64,000 nucleotides of DNA from Cranoglanis bouderius (GCA_023630585.1 CM042544.1:22822256-22886255); one strand, 5' to 3'; counted from the first letter of the stretch, positions 25,038 through 38,612 are shown. Program-made: numbers and translations. The notes: a model not told the origin generated them from the letters alone.

Positions 25038-25939
25038 GGCGTGTTTGAGGGTGAGATCCGTGTCAAATATCACCATCAACACAAAAGCAAAACTGAGCTG
25101 CAGAACTGAAGAGTCATGTTATTATAAATGCTTTCTTTTCTAGTTAGATGAGGAAGTAGTTTGTGGTTTAAGATCTTCCTGTATTGGCTTCAAAGGGGAA
25201 AAACTGTCATGCATGTGACATCAAGCCATATTCAGACAGTAAACTAAACTTTGTTGTAGTAGAAATTACCAGCAATCTAACCAGGGCATGTTTAGAATGT
25301 TACTGGTATAAAAGCTGAGGAAACTTAATACTTAATATGATTTATTAATTATCAAGCTGTTTATGCTGGTGTTGATATTAAATTATTATAATGACAATCC
25401 ATCATAATAAAGCTATATAGTATGTTATTCTCTTACGGAAGGACTGAGTCGAGGCTCTTCACTGGCTTCCTCATTAATCATTAACAAAACTGGAATAGCA
25501 GCTAATGGTCACACGATCACAGCAGCACCAATAAGACTGACTGTAGCTTAAGGGAGCAGCCTTTAACCTAGTAAAAACAGGGTGGGGTGGTGACTTGATA
25601 AGGTGCTGCTGTAATGTTACCCAAATATGACCCTAAGCAGAAAAATAGTCATATCAGAACATACTACTGCTTCAGATAAAAGGAGATATTTACATACATG
25701 ATAGCAAAAAATTTGTAAAAATGTTGTTGTTTTTTATATCAGTAAACAGGAGAAAAAAATTAAGGATACAAACTACAGTTATTTTCTATTCAGGGTGAAA
25801 GGGTAAATGAGCGTGTGATCTGAACAACCCTTCACCCACATGTAACACATGGAGATAATCTTCCAGTGTATCTGCAGGGGGAGAACAAAAAAAAAAAAAA
25901 AAAGCACACAACCACAAAAGAACAGACCCAGAATTATTT

Positions 25940-25945
25940 TTTAAT
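25940..25945 (-). terminator. Candidate abcd3 polyadenylation signal
   Basis: ATTAAA on the minus strand, about 800 bp after the abcd3 stop. It is followed 3' on that strand by a GT-rich stretch (complement of 25895-25917). Confidence 0.35.
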
Positions 25946-26740
25946 GAAATTGCACTAATGAGTACACATCGTAGATCTATGGACTTTTTTTGTAGTTCTG
26001 GTTTACTTCATTTCTACAGTCTTTTGTGTACAAAATCCAAGAAGTCTACAGAGATATTTTAGTCATTAAACAACAGCATGGTGGAACATTACATTTTGCT
26101 TGGAACAAAAAGGTACATTTAGGCTACCATTAGGCAATTACAGACAGTAAGTATTACGAGGCGTTTTGGCTTGCAAATCAGTAAAATCAGTGCAATTCTA
26201 CCCAACGATCGCTTACCGTCGAAGGTATCACGCTCAGAGAACAGGTCCATTAAACCATCCTACATGGGCCACAAAACAGACCCTTTACACATCACTACAG
26301 TGAGTACTAAGGCCACTTAGTAGATGGACATTTTATAACAATGATATTTTACAGGTGTCAAAAAAGCTTCATTAGTATACTAACATAACAAAAATCCTGT
26401 TCCAACACCAGAGATCATTTCACTGGCTTTGATTTCATATAGAGAACCATACAGGCTAATTCCTATAACATGGTTTAATCTAAAACATGATTTAGTTCAC
26501 ATCCAAGACGTGAACACACTTCATTAGGATTAGCCCATTCACTATTCTCATTAGTGGCTGTCCGGTAAATCGGACCACACTTTAAATTACAAATTACACA
26601 ATTATACAATCATGGAAGACAGAACTATAGTGTCAAAACAAACAGAAAGGTTACAAGTGATTAAAAACAAAATCCTTGATTCTGCTGAAGTATTACTATG
26701 CGTCCAGTCTGGAGTAGTGTGTGTGCGGCTGCCCATGCTT

Positions 26741-29134
26741 CTAAGAGCCAAACTCCACTGTTTCTGCAGTGATGGGTTTGAACTCATAGTTCCCTCTTCC
26801 ATCCATGTGGAGGTAGTACTGTAACAAACAGAAAGAAACATGGGTTAAAGTTGGTTTATACCTCTGCACATCTGTATCAAGATGTAGAGAGAGGTTTTAC
26901 AGGTTAAAAGTAATAGTGTGCAGAGGAGCGCAAACATCCTGACGTGTGACCTCAACAGTCCTAATAGTGCATTGCTTAAGGCAAATGCTGACTGAATGAC
27001 CCTTAAAGTCCAGTTTTTCACACCTTCATTTCTAAATACATTCCTGTGTCTTTGTTCCGTTTTCAGTCACATCACTACTCTTCTGTATAAATCAAGGGGT
27101 GCTCCAAAACTGTGCTCAAAGACCGCTTTGTTTGTCAAATATAATTGTTTAATCTGACTGCATTCCTGGCATGTGGTTTTATAATGAGCACAAAGAATTT
27201 AGAAAGTCCTGCAGAAAAAAAAAAGCCCTCCTTTGATCTCATACCTTCAGGCTCGTGCAGCGAGATATAGGAAAGAGAAGGTTCAAGACGCAGCTGTGCT
27301 TGTCAGTGTGGGCACGAACTGCATACTCACAACTATATTTACACAACTTTATATATTATTATATTATTATTTGATTATTATAAATTATAATAATAAAATT
27401 GTATATATCAATATAAAAAAATGGCTACAGCAATCCCATACTGGGTCATTTTAAGGTTTTGGTGTGCAGGGCTGCAGATGCATATTACTTCTTACAACAA
27501 CAATTCATATTAGTAGCAATGAAAATGGAAGCGTTAAAGGTCAATTACATTCATCCATCTCTTTTCTGTACCGCTTATCCTACACAGGGTCAAGGGGGAG
27601 CCTGGAGTCTATCCCAAGGGACTCGGGACACACGGCAGGGGACACCCTGGACGGGGTGCCAACCCATCGCAGGGCACAATCACACACACACACCCATTCA
27701 CACACTACGGGCAATTTGGAAATGCCAATCAACCAACGACGCATGTCTTTGGACTGGGGGAGGAAACCAGAGTACGTGGAGGAAACCCCCAAAACATGAG
27801 GAAGCCCTGTGCACGCAGGGCGGAGACGGGAATCAAACCTCCAACCCCAGAGGTGCGAGGCAAGTGTGCTAACCACTAAGCCACCATGCCCCCCAGGTCA
27901 ATTACATATTCTCTTTTAATGTGTGATATCTAGCATCATCTTTGACTTCCCAAACTGTCTCCTATCACAGCACAGTATCAGTGGTTTAGAATCCAGAAGT
28001 AAGTAGTAGTGATTCCCAGCATTATCATGACCCCATTTTATGAAGTGAAACATGAGACAGACTTCCAATTTTTCATTTTCTGCCCTCTAGTGGACACGTT
28101 CACATTATGTTCAAATATGATGACAGGCACCTATGCGACCCACACAATGCCCTCAGGTTGCAAAATTATAAAACAGGGGACACAGGAACTTCTTAATACA
28201 GACATTTTAACAAATAAGAAACTATTTAGATGCTAACAGGAAAGTTCATCTCACCTCATGGTGTTTCCAGAGAGACTTTCTATGAGAGACTGTGAACAGA
28301 GTGATGCCCACCTACCAGGAAAACACAGAAGAGGTCAGTGTCTCATAAAAGGTGTATGAGTTAGTACAAGACAGGTATGCTGTGATGGGCCTTGTTACCT
28401 TCCTGCAATGGCTGTAGATGAAGTCCTCCACATCCACACTTACAGCACTGGTGCACTCGTCCAGAATGGCAAACTGAGGCTTGTGATAGAACAACCGAGC
28501 CATCTGCAGCAAACAAAGTCTTATTGGCTGAGGGTATCATCATCAATGTTCAGCTCAGGTAAATTTGGTATGTAAGGTAATGTTTTTATTATATGGAGAT
28601 GTTTGTTTGCTTACTGCCATCCTCTGTTTTTCTCCACCACTGAGAACATCCATCCAGTCCTGAACAGTATCCCAGGTGCCCTCTCTGTCAAGAATGTGCC
28701 CCAGCTGCACATTGTCCAGATATTCTTTCAGCACCTTTTGCCCACAGAGATCATATTAATGAGACAAAGCAATACAATATATTGTTTTGACTGAGATGAG
28801 AATGTACGAAGCAGCAATTTATCTCAATTGTTATAATGTTCTCTGGGACCTGATCTGAAATCCCCTTCTTCTTCTGGTCTTCAAAGGTGTCAGGGTAGAT
28901 CACCTGATCCCTAAGTGTTCCAAGTGTCATGTAAGGCCTCTATAAAGGGACCCAAATATAAAAACAGGAAATTATTATTAAGACATTCCCTACACTACTG
29001 GTGCTGCTAGTAATTCTTTTTCAGGAATCTTACCTGAGGGACATAGAAGAGCTTCCCTCTCTCAGGTTTGGTCAAGCTCCCACCAAACAGAGGCCACAGC
29101 TGAAAACAAAACAAAAAAAAAACACACACACGCA

Positions 29135-29172
<38 letters not shown>

Positions 29173-32100
29173 TAACATTCTCTCATATAACAAAAATTCA
29201 TAGAGACTGCTCTCTTACATACATATTAGACTTGAGACTACAAAGGACTTTTTTTTTCCTGAATATTGCACAGAAGGAGAATGAGAAACAAAATAATAAC
29301 TATAAAAGTTTATATATTTTAACATTTTATTTTAATTTTATCTTTGAATTCAAGTAATTACTTCTCCAAGCACTCTGAAGAGTGAGCTCTTTCCACAGCC
29401 ATTGGGCCCACACACCAAAACGTTCGCGCCAGATTTCACCTGAAAACACACAAAACCACAAACACGGTGTTTTCACCTTACAGATTCAATTAAAATCTGT
29501 GTGAACTGTACATTACATTACAGATAATCCACAGAGAAAAACTGCACTGTTATTGTGCAAAAACATTTGTTGTTGGAACTGTAATGTAGATTGTTATCCG
29601 TTTGTTAAGTCGTGACTTAACAAACTTCCGATAATACTGTTTCCGGGGCCAAGCTTCTACTGTGTTGGCCGACGCTCTCGTATTTTCAACATGCCGCAGT
29701 GTCGGGTCCTCTGTCGTTTGAACAGATCCGAGACCAAAAAACTATAAAGCTTAGGATCATGATTTTTCGGTAGTACTACAGCACACCGTGAGTGTATTTA
29801 AGCAGCGTTTGGTAAATACGATTCATCTTCACATAATACAGTGGCTTTAAACCGCATAATTTTCAGTGTCTTCGCCCTCTTCCACACGCACTGCACGTCG
29901 GTGTGGGACCACCCAAATCAATAAAGCTGCCATATGATATGATGGCACTTGTCTCTGCTGATTGGGCACTCACAGGTGCTGTACCACACTGACTGACCCT
30001 CAACGTGCACCTATAATGAAAACAATTTAACTCTCACCCTAACATTGCTAAAAGACACCACCAATGCTGTGTTTATATTAGCCCAGCGATATGTCTGTAG
30101 CTAGCCAGGATGAAGCAGATCATTATATGTCAACTAGCCTATCTTCACTATCCCCAAAAAGTCCTGTACATTGTTGTATCTTTTTTTTTTTTTTTAGAAA
30201 TACTTAAGCCAGAGCATGACATGTCATCTTTAAATGTCAACTTTTCGCTTGTGTGATCTGAAGGAGCGTCTGGACCCGGAAATGGCTTTACGTCACATGT
30301 GATGTCAGACTTAACATCCAGATAGTGAACAGCAATTTTGCACTTAAATAATTTATTTATCCCTTGATGTTATTTTCCCTGTAAACTATGAGACAATTAA
30401 TAATACAATGGTATCAAGTCATATTTACACAAAAGATAAACTCTTGTGTAAATGAGGAATACAAAAAGTACCTCAAAACTGAGGTCCTTAATCAAAATAT
30501 CTCCATTGGGTGTTGCCAAGGGTGTATGTTCAAACCTTGTGGAAAAATAACAGTTAAACATCTCTTATAAAATACGTCAATCTATTTGCAAGTAATCTGA
30601 CAAACTTGGTGAAAACTGTAAACAGAGAAAGGGTTAATAAGTACTTGATAACGTTGTCCATAAATATGATCCGTCCACTTCCAGGCACCAGCGTCAGTTT
30701 TTCTAAGGCGTCTGCTTCTGGAAATGAGACATTATGTAAGAATAATATCTCACTGCCTTCTCATTATTTTGGCATCAACACTGATTAGAGCTAACCTTTC
30801 TCTGACTGAGACACCATGGTGCGCTCATACTTCCCCATGTTCAGCTCTTTCAAGACCTTCATCAGCTCTGTGATACGGGTGGTGAACCTGGGGGGTGCAA
30901 CAGCATAACACTAAGATCATCCAGTAATAGCATGAAGAGACATAAAGGAGGCAGTCTCCAAATGTGCAATGTAGTCTGCCTTGGATGTGCCCTGCATCCT
31001 TTAAAACACAAACCTTTCTAATACTTCTAAGGCAACAGTCCTGCTTTAAAAATATTTATGTTAAATCACATTACACCTGCAGACAGTCACTAACAGACCT
31101 AAATGAAGACTGTCTTGTCTTTAGTATGGTGCAATTTGAATAAAACACATGCGACTCAAAAATATAAGTAAGAAATAAGTTTACCCTGAGAGTCTGGTCA
31201 TTTCTCGACCGGCAAGCACAATCCTGCCCAAAGCTTGCGACATGCGCAGCAGCATGCGGCCACTCTGATAGTAATCCTACAAAATGAGGAAATATGGAGG
31301 ATAAACTGGGTATTTATTAATAAAAATGACATGAATGCACCTACTGGCGATTTGATTCACTACATTTCACATTGTGCAAACAGTTTTGAAGTTAAAATAA
31401 TATAAATGCTGCATAGGAATAGTAGATCCTACATAAAGTTACATTATCAGTTTTTCAGCTCATTAATGTACAACCCCATTTCCATAAAAGTTGGGATTTT
31501 TTTCTAAAATACAATAAAAAAAAAATCTGTGATTTGTCAAGTCTCTTGAAACTTTAACTAACTGACAAATCAAAGAAAAGATATTCAATGTTTTCACTGA
31601 CCAACTTAATTATATTTTGCAAATATAAACAAATTTAGAATTTGATGCCTTCAACAGACTCAAAAGTTTATAGAATATTCAAGTAACAATAAAAAGCTCC
31701 TTTTGGTGCATTTGGTGGATGCACCAAAAGGAGCATCCACCAAAAGCTCAGTCTTTGCAAGCAAGGATGGGCTGTGGCTCACCACTTTGTGCCAAACTTC
31801 ATGAGAGAATTGTCAGTCAGTTCAAAAAGAACATTGCTCAACACAAGATCGCAAAGAATTTAGGTCTTTCACCATCTACAGTGCATAGTATTGTGAAAAG
31901 GTTCAGGGAATCTGCAGAAATCTCATTGCGTAAAGGGCAAGGCCGGAAACCGCTGTTGAATGTGTGTGACCTTCGAGCCCATAGGCGGCATTGCCCGAGA
32001 AAACATCATGCGACTGTGATAAATATAACCACATGGGTTTGGGAGTACGTCGGAAAACCGTTGTCACTTAACACAGTCCGGCGCTGCATCCAGAAATGCA

Positions 32101-35100
32101 ACACGAAACTCTATTACGCAAGGAGGAAGCCACACATCAACTCTATGCAGAAACGCCATCGAGTTCTCTGGGCCTGAGCTCATCTCAGATGGACTGAAAG
32201 GTGTTACACAGTGGAAATGTGTGCTGTGGTCAGACGAGTCCACGTTTCAGCTTGTTTTCAGAAAAAACGGACGTCGAGTTCTCCGTGCCAAAGATGAAAA
32301 AGACCAACCAGACTGTTATGAGTGAAAGGTGCAAAAGTCAGCATCTGTGATGGTATGGGAGAGCATCAGTGCCCATGGCATGGGTGACTTGCATGTGTGT
32401 GAAGGTACCATTGACACAGAGGTGTATATTGGGATTTTAGAGAGACATATGCTGCCATCAAGGCAACATCTTTTCCCAGGAAGTCCATGGTTATTTCAGC
32501 AGGACAATGCCAGGCCTCATTCAGTGCTACAACAGCGTGGCTTCGTAGACACAGAGTGCATGTGCTTGACCGGCCTGCCAGCAGTCCAGATCTGTCTCCT
32601 ATGGCGCATCATGAAGAGGAGAATCACACAATGGCGACCAAGGACTGTTGAGCAGCTGAAGTCTCGTATCAAGCAAAAACGGGCACAAATTCCACTTGCA
32701 AAACTGCAACAATTAGTATCATCAGTAATCAAACGATAAAAAAGTGTAAATAAAAGGAAGGGTGATGTAACACAGTGGTAAACATGCCTCTGTCCCAACT
32801 TTTTGTGTGAGTTGAAGGAATCAAATTCTAAATTTGTTTATATTTACAAAATACAATTAAGTTGATCAGTGAAAACATTGAATATCTTTTCTTTGTATTT
32901 CTGTCAGTTAATTAAACTTTCAAGAGACTTGACAAATCACAGATTTTTGTTTTTATGGCATTTTAGAAAAAATCCCAAGACAAATGGGGTTGTATTTAAA
33001 ACCGTGTGCGAGCTGAGGTAGCTCACCTCCAGCAGTTCCGCATGTGTGCTGTGAAGGTGCCTTGGATGTGCCTGGTTTAGAAATGGGCGGCTCACAACAA
33101 GATAACCAACTACTGTGGCCAAGTCTGCACACAAGACAAACAGAGAGTTAACATTCACATCAATATTAACATTGTGCTTAGTGAGACTGATTGTATTAGT
33201 AGAAGCGTCTGTTCAGGACAACTTTTAACTTACACTTAGCAATGATGCTGTCTACCATGCCCATGGAGAAGCGGAAAAATATGAAATTGTGCAAGTGGTC
33301 AACCTGAGGGCAAAGTACATTAAGGAAATTACAATTCTGTAAATCATTCCAACATCTGAAGAACTCCATATGTGATAAAAGCCGAGGTAGCTCTCACCAG
33401 CTTCTTGAAGGTAGTGTAAATCGTCTGTTTCTCTCTGAGATTTCCATTGTAAAATGCAATCTCCTCACTAAGGAACACCACCAGGAAAGTAAAAGTGAGT
33501 TTAAAAAGCACCAACCTTGTGACAGTAAAATGTATACTATTGGATTCAGCACTGAAAGCTTGGAGGTCACCTGTTGGTGATGAGCCGGGAGTTGACGTAT
33601 CGGTACTCGCCCTCGTATTTCTGCTCAATGACTGTCATCTTTCCGATGGGTCTCCTCAACCTTGTAAGGAAGAGGCCTGAGATCAGCAGGTAGGCCATCA
33701 TAGAAGCAGGGCCCTGACAGCAGAGATGACATTACATGCAATCACTGCTAGACACGTGATTCATGTTTTCCAGATGCACTCAGAAAATGAGTTTAATTCT
33801 ACCTGAGCTCCAATAGCAGTTGTCAGCTTAAAGATGTAGAGGCCAATGTCAAGAAGAGGCTAAAAGAGAAGATATGGTTGGAACCTTGTTCAGCTGACAC
33901 ATTGGCACATCGTTATCATAACTAAAATTCAGTGTCTGAAATGTTTTGTACTTTGCTGAGATTGGAGTACAGATCAACCACACTGTTGCAGAACTTTTCC
34001 ACATCCTGAGTCAGCAGCTGATCAGCATTGGCAATTCGGTTATCCAGGTTTCCCATCTTATAGTAGGTGTATCCTCTGAAATTATTAGGAGCAAGAAAGC
34101 AGAAATATAAAAACCTGGGACAAATCTGGCATTGAAATCATGACTCTAGTGAATAAACAATCTGGTTCTTACTTCAGATACTCATCATATAGATGTTTAG
34201 TAAGTCTTTCACGGAAACACAGCTTCAGTTCATTCAGTCCTAACTTCAGAAAGTTGTTCACCAGGGCGATCTACAGGGTGGAAAGGCATGTGGTGTGTCC
34301 ACTACTCATTTTCATACAGATTCAAAGATGCAGAAAAGGTGAGATTTAGTGATGTAAAACTCTAAACATTCAAATTCTGCACTGAAGCAGCTACATCACA
34401 TTAGCAACAAGAGGATAGAAAAGCTACAGTTATCTGTTAGTACAGACTAGAAATCTAAATATGCAAACAAATGCTGTAGTTGTTTACAATTCCAAAAAAG
34501 TTGGGACGCTGTGTAAAATGTAAATAAAAACAGAATGCAATGATTTGCAAATCTCATAAACCCATATTTTATTCACAACAGAACACAGAAAACATATCAA
34601 ATGTTTAAACTGAGGAAATGTACCACTTTAATGAAAAAATAAGGTTATTTTGAATTTGATGGTAGCAACACGTCTCAAAAAAGTTGGGACAGGGCCATGT
34701 TTACCACTGTGTAGCATCTCCTCTTCTTTTAACAGCAGTCCATATATGTCTGGGAACTGAGGAGACCAGGTGCTGGAGTTTTGGGAGAGGAATGTTGTCC
34801 TATTCGTGTCTGATACAGGATTCTAGCTGCTCAACAGTCCTGGGTCTTCTTTGTTGTATTTTTCGTTTCATGATGAGCCAAATGTTTTCAATTGGTGAAA
34901 GGTCTGGACTGCAGGCAGGCCAGTTCAGCACCCGGACTCTTCTACTACGAAGCCATGCCGTTGTAATAGATGCAGTATGTGGTTTAGCATTATCTTGCTG
35001 AAATATGCAAGGCCTTCCCTGAAAAAGACGTCGTCTGGATGGAAGCATATGATGCTCTAAAACCTGTATATACCTTTCAGCACTGATGGTGCCTTTCCAG

Positions 35101-37564
35101 ATGTGCAAGCTGCCCATTCCATAGGCACTAATGCACCCCCATACCATCAGAGATGCAGACTTTTGAACTGAGCGCTGATAACAAGCCGGATGGTCCCTCT
35201 CCTCTTTAGTCCAGAGGACGCGGCGTCCATGGTTTCCAAAAAGAATTTCAAATTTCGATCCGTCTGACCACAGAACAACTTTCCACTTCGCCTCAGTCCA
35301 TTTTAAATGAGCTTTGGCCCAGAGAAGACAGCGGTGTTTCTGGATCATGTTCACATATGGCTTTTTCTTTGCATGATAGAGCTTTAACCAGCATTTGTGG
35401 ATGGCACGGCGAACTGTGTTCACAGACAATGAGTTCTGGAGGTGTTTCTGAGCCCATGCAGTGATTTTCATTACAGAATCATGCCTGTTTTTAATGCAAT
35501 GCCGCCTGAAGGCCCGAAGATCACGGGCCAGCAATATTGATTTTCACCCTTGTCCCTTGAGCACAGAGATTTCTCCAGATTCTCAGAATCTTTTGGTGAT
35601 TTTTTGTACTGTAGATGATGAGATATTCAAATTCTTCGCAATTTTACATTGAGGAACATTATTCTGAAATTGTTCCCCAATTTGTTGACGCAGTTTGTCA
35701 CAGATTGGTGAACCTCTGCCCATCTTTACTTCTGAGAGACTCTGCCTCTCTAAGATACTCTTTTTATACCCAGTCATGTTACTGACCTGTTGCCAATTAA
35801 CCTAATTGGTTGCAAAATGTTCCTCCAGCTGTTTCTTTTTAGTAACACTTACTTTTCCAGCCTTTTGTTGCACCACTCACAACTTTTACCTTATTACAAA
35901 ATTGCCTTGTTTCTTTTCTTAAAATGGTACATTTCCACAGTTTTTAACATCTGATATGTTTTCTATGCTCTACTATGAATAACATATGAGTTTATGAGAT
36001 TTGCAAATCATTGCATTCTGCTTTTATTTACATTTTAGCGTCCCAACTTTTTTAGAATTGGGGTTGTATCATTTGAAAACAACATACATAATTTAGACTG
36101 TTAAACAGAAGTTAAAGTAAGTAGCTATATTTGACCAGGTCTCCTCTGACATACTAAATTCTGTCAAAATTTAAAACTAAAATAATTACACTAAAACACA
36201 GAGAAATCTGGAAGGCTGAGTTATACCTAAATAGTTTTTTTGGTTTGTTTTTTAAAGAGAGAGAGAGACTTACAGCAGGCATGACCCTCATAAAGTTGAA
36301 CAAATACTTCTTGAAATCTTTTGTAGAGCGACCAATAATTGCACTGTAAACCACAACATGCACAAAATAAGAGAAGAACATTTTTAAAAAGAAAAACTGG
36401 TTAAAAACATTCAATGCCATGAAAAGACTTCTTGACTTGTGGGTGTGACAATACCAAAAAACATCAGAGGAGATCTGTATTTCAGCATGAGAAACCAACA
36501 CAGCCAAGTAGTTTATTAGTTGCCGTTTTCAAGCAATGTAAGTAATAATCTTGTTTTATTGATATTCTTGATTGAAATCACCAAACTGACATATGTTAAG
36601 TCAAAAGCACAATTTCACACATTTATTAGTCTGATATAGACTGATATAGACCAAAGCCACAAGGTGAAACATTACCCCTGGTATGACTGTAATGTAGGAA
36701 TAAAAGTGCCTTTTGAACAGCGTGATATCTCTGCTAATGATACCACTGTGAAAGATGTAAAAAAAAAAATAATAATAATAATATATATATATAAAAAATC
36801 AAAACTTGTTTAGATAATTGCATTTCCTATCTAAATCTAAAACTTGCTATCTTTTAACTACATTACTCAAATTAAGCATTAGGATACAACCTTTCAATCA
36901 TTGTGCCATTCTGAATCATCCAAACATCACAGTAAGTCCGAGCCACCAGCATCATTGCAATCATGATCAGGTACCAGGACTAGGAAAAACAAAATACTAC
37001 AGTTAAAAACTTCAGGCTGCACAAAATAATGATGACAGGACAAGCAAACTCTTTGATGTACATTGTAACCAATGTTGGGAATAATGTAGGCAAAATACCT
37101 TTGTGCATTCCTACATACATTATTTATGAAGGTGAAACTATTGTGTTATATTATTTATTCATTACAATTCCTCCATAACAAGTTAATAAACCTTTCGAGT
37201 AACTCTGTAGTGCTGATCTAAAAACAACATCAATCTCAATGCTTAGACGTAGATGCGGATGTTTAATAGTGATATGTTATAAAAAGGAATAAAAACTGGT
37301 GTCTGTGCGTTCAGCTTGAAGATACAGCTTAATCTTATCGAGTCATCATTAACTGCCATTATCATCACTACACTTTCAGAGCATGTTAATTGTTAATAAC
37401 AATATAAACAAAACCATTTTACTCTTCTGAAGCCTCTCACCTCTTTGCAGAAGAGTCTCGGCACCATGATCCTGAGTATTCGCATGATTCGGCCAAAAAA
37501 CACTCTGTCCACAGCTGCCCGATCCTTTTTAGGATCTTTCTGTTAATTTGAGGAGAGGAAGAGA

Positions 37565-37598
<34 letters not shown>

Positions 37599-38511
37599 TA
37601 AATATAGAATAATACAACAGAATACTATAGAAAAATACTACAGAATATACAAGAATAATAAATGAGTAATAGGAGTTTAAATGGTGCCAGGTTTTAATAC
37701 TTTTTTTTTTTTTTTTTTTTTGCAATATCAGTGCCAAAAAACTACCAAATCTAAAACTATATTCACGTTAAACATGTGAACTTTGATACACCATTATTTT
37801 TTGTATGTTTAATTGAGGGTATACCAATGCTTACAGGAAGACCAAAACACACCGTCGCTTTTACTACACATTCTGAATGACAATGTTTGCCGTGATATAA
37901 AACAGATGACTTACTTCATTGTTCAAGATCAGTTCTGATGAACCCTTCTTGCTGTTTTGGAATTTAAAAAATTGAGAAAGTGTTAGGTAACTACCAAAAT
38001 CACTTTTGACAGACATATGCATGCAGTATATAATTATTTGGGAGGAAAAAATATCTGTAAACTTGTGAGCTCGAGTGGTATTTTCTCTCAGTGTGCCACA
38101 TTCCTTCCGGCCTGCTCATGAGCCATTTCTACTGCTGCACACTGACAATAAATAATTAAACGAAGTCAGCTTACAGACACATGGTGTACCAAACAAAATT
38201 CATTTTTAACCAGTCACGAATGGATGTGTTCATTCACTGTCAATGACCCCACACCAGAGTTTGACCGTTAGCAATTTGACAGCTCGTCTATTGCAGGTCA
38301 AGTGTGACACAGCTAAGCTAACTCCATTCACTCGCGGTGAAGGCGGCGTGCGCGCGGCGTTAGGTACATTAATGATGAAGGTCTACTGACGCGTTACGCA
38401 CCTGTTCAGTCTGGAGGACCTTCGTCTTTGCTTCAGTAGAAACAGAACAAGCAGGACACCACCCGCTATCGAGGAATTCTTTGCTGTCAAGTATTTGCTG
38501 ATGACCGCCAT
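26741..38511 (-). CDS. abcd3: ATP-binding cassette D3 (PMP70), peroxisomal half-transporter
   Basis: Peroxisomal-membrane ABC half-transporter importing branched-chain, dicarboxylic and bile-acid-precursor acyl-CoAs; acts as a dimer. All 23 exons on the minus strand join in frame (start 38511): 38402, 37915-37951, 37441-37539, 36891-36979, 36274-36343, 34173-34270, 33952-34075, 33803-33859, 33571-33713, 33398-33467, 33234-33303, 33027-33124, 31185-31276, 30796-30887, 30645-30717, 30472-30535, 29362-29439, 29034-29099, 28850-28939, 28615-28734, 28399-28503, 28255-28311, 26741-26818. They total 659 aa, the same as human. The membrane half is in exons 1-13 (EAA-like loop NSRLITNSEEIAFYNG across exons 9-10). 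The nucleotide-binding domain shows Walker A GPNGCGKSS, signature LSGGEKQRMA, Walker B FAILDECTSA and H-loop TVSHRKS. The exon 19 donor (GTCCCA) is weak but its joint is in frame. Two Tc1 copies sit in introns 5 and 12. A human neighbour of F3, as here. Confidence 0.96.
27553..27895. mobile_element. Teleost interspersed repeat in abcd3 intron 22
   Basis: Contains the widespread fish block with CCGCTTATCCTACACAGGGT, CACCCTGGACGGGGTGCCAA, CTTTGGACTGGGGGAGGAAA and a CTAACCACTAAGCCACCATG end. It is open in several frames by composition only. Its class (SINE or LINE 3' tail) is not clear from sequence. Confidence 0.6.
28081..28093 (-). promoter_or_regulatory. CTCF-type core motif (reverse)
   Basis: The reverse strand reads CCACTAGAGGGCA, a perfect match to CCASYAGRKGGC, in abcd3 intron 22. 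Confidence 0.4.
29121..29171. repeat. (CA)n microsatellite in abcd3 intron 17
   Basis: About 24 CA units with small interruptions, directly downstream of A-runs and 22 bp beyond the exon 18 acceptor. It overlaps the polypyrimidine tract region when read on the minus strand (TG repeat). Confidence 0.9.
31469..32994 (+). mobile_element. Tc1-like transposon with ~200-bp TIRs, broken transposase
   Basis: Bounded by TACAACCCCATTTCC and its inverse GGGGTTGTA, with TA at each end. The inverted repeats extend about 190-200 bp (shared ACAAATC..., CAATTAAGTTG and TTTAGAATTTGA blocks). A transposase on the plus strand is split: 31719-32177 has the paired helix-turn-helix DNA-binding part (KIAKNLGLSPSTVHSIVKRF) and 32329-32739 the later catalytic part (QQDNARPH). 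Stops and frame changes between and within the parts make it inactive. It sits in abcd3 intron 12, 32 bp beyond the exon 12 splice donor and antisense to the host gene. Confidence 0.88.
34485..36068 (-). mobile_element. Tc1-like transposon, nearly intact transposase with point stops
   Basis: Inverted repeats of about 190 bp (AAAGTTGGGACGCT..., ATGATTTGCAAATCTCATAAAC at both ends) are bounded by TA (TACAATTCC / GGGTTGTA). The minus strand carries one continuous transposase frame read from 35777 to about 34690, cut by three stops (two after RF and GQG near 35582 and 35540, one after CIRHE at 34800). DNA-binding helices come first, then the DD34E-type triad: D in LWSDGSKF, D in QQDNAKPH, E in SPDLSPIENIW. 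It lies in abcd3 intron 5 in the same orientation as the gene. The two upstream stops look like CGA to TGA changes. Confidence 0.9.
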
Positions 38512-38612
38512 ATTTCCTGCTGCGGCGAGACGGCTGGCAAAGGCGACAGGTGCATGCCGGGAAACTAACAGAGTAGCCTCGCGCGCGCCCTCTAGCGGCG
38601 CGCGGAGATTTT
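38512..38612 (-). promoter_or_regulatory. abcd3 CpG-rich promoter
   Basis: Immediately upstream of the abcd3 start codon is a short, sharply CpG-rich segment (many CGCG) in otherwise AT-rich DNA, as in vertebrate housekeeping promoters; no TATA box. It contains a near-perfect reverse CTCF core (38587-38598, one mismatch). Confidence 0.55.

Noticed and set aside
27464..27876. Overlapping frames of 98-137 codons in abcd3 intron 22
   Set aside because: They translate a widespread interspersed repeat (27553-27895).
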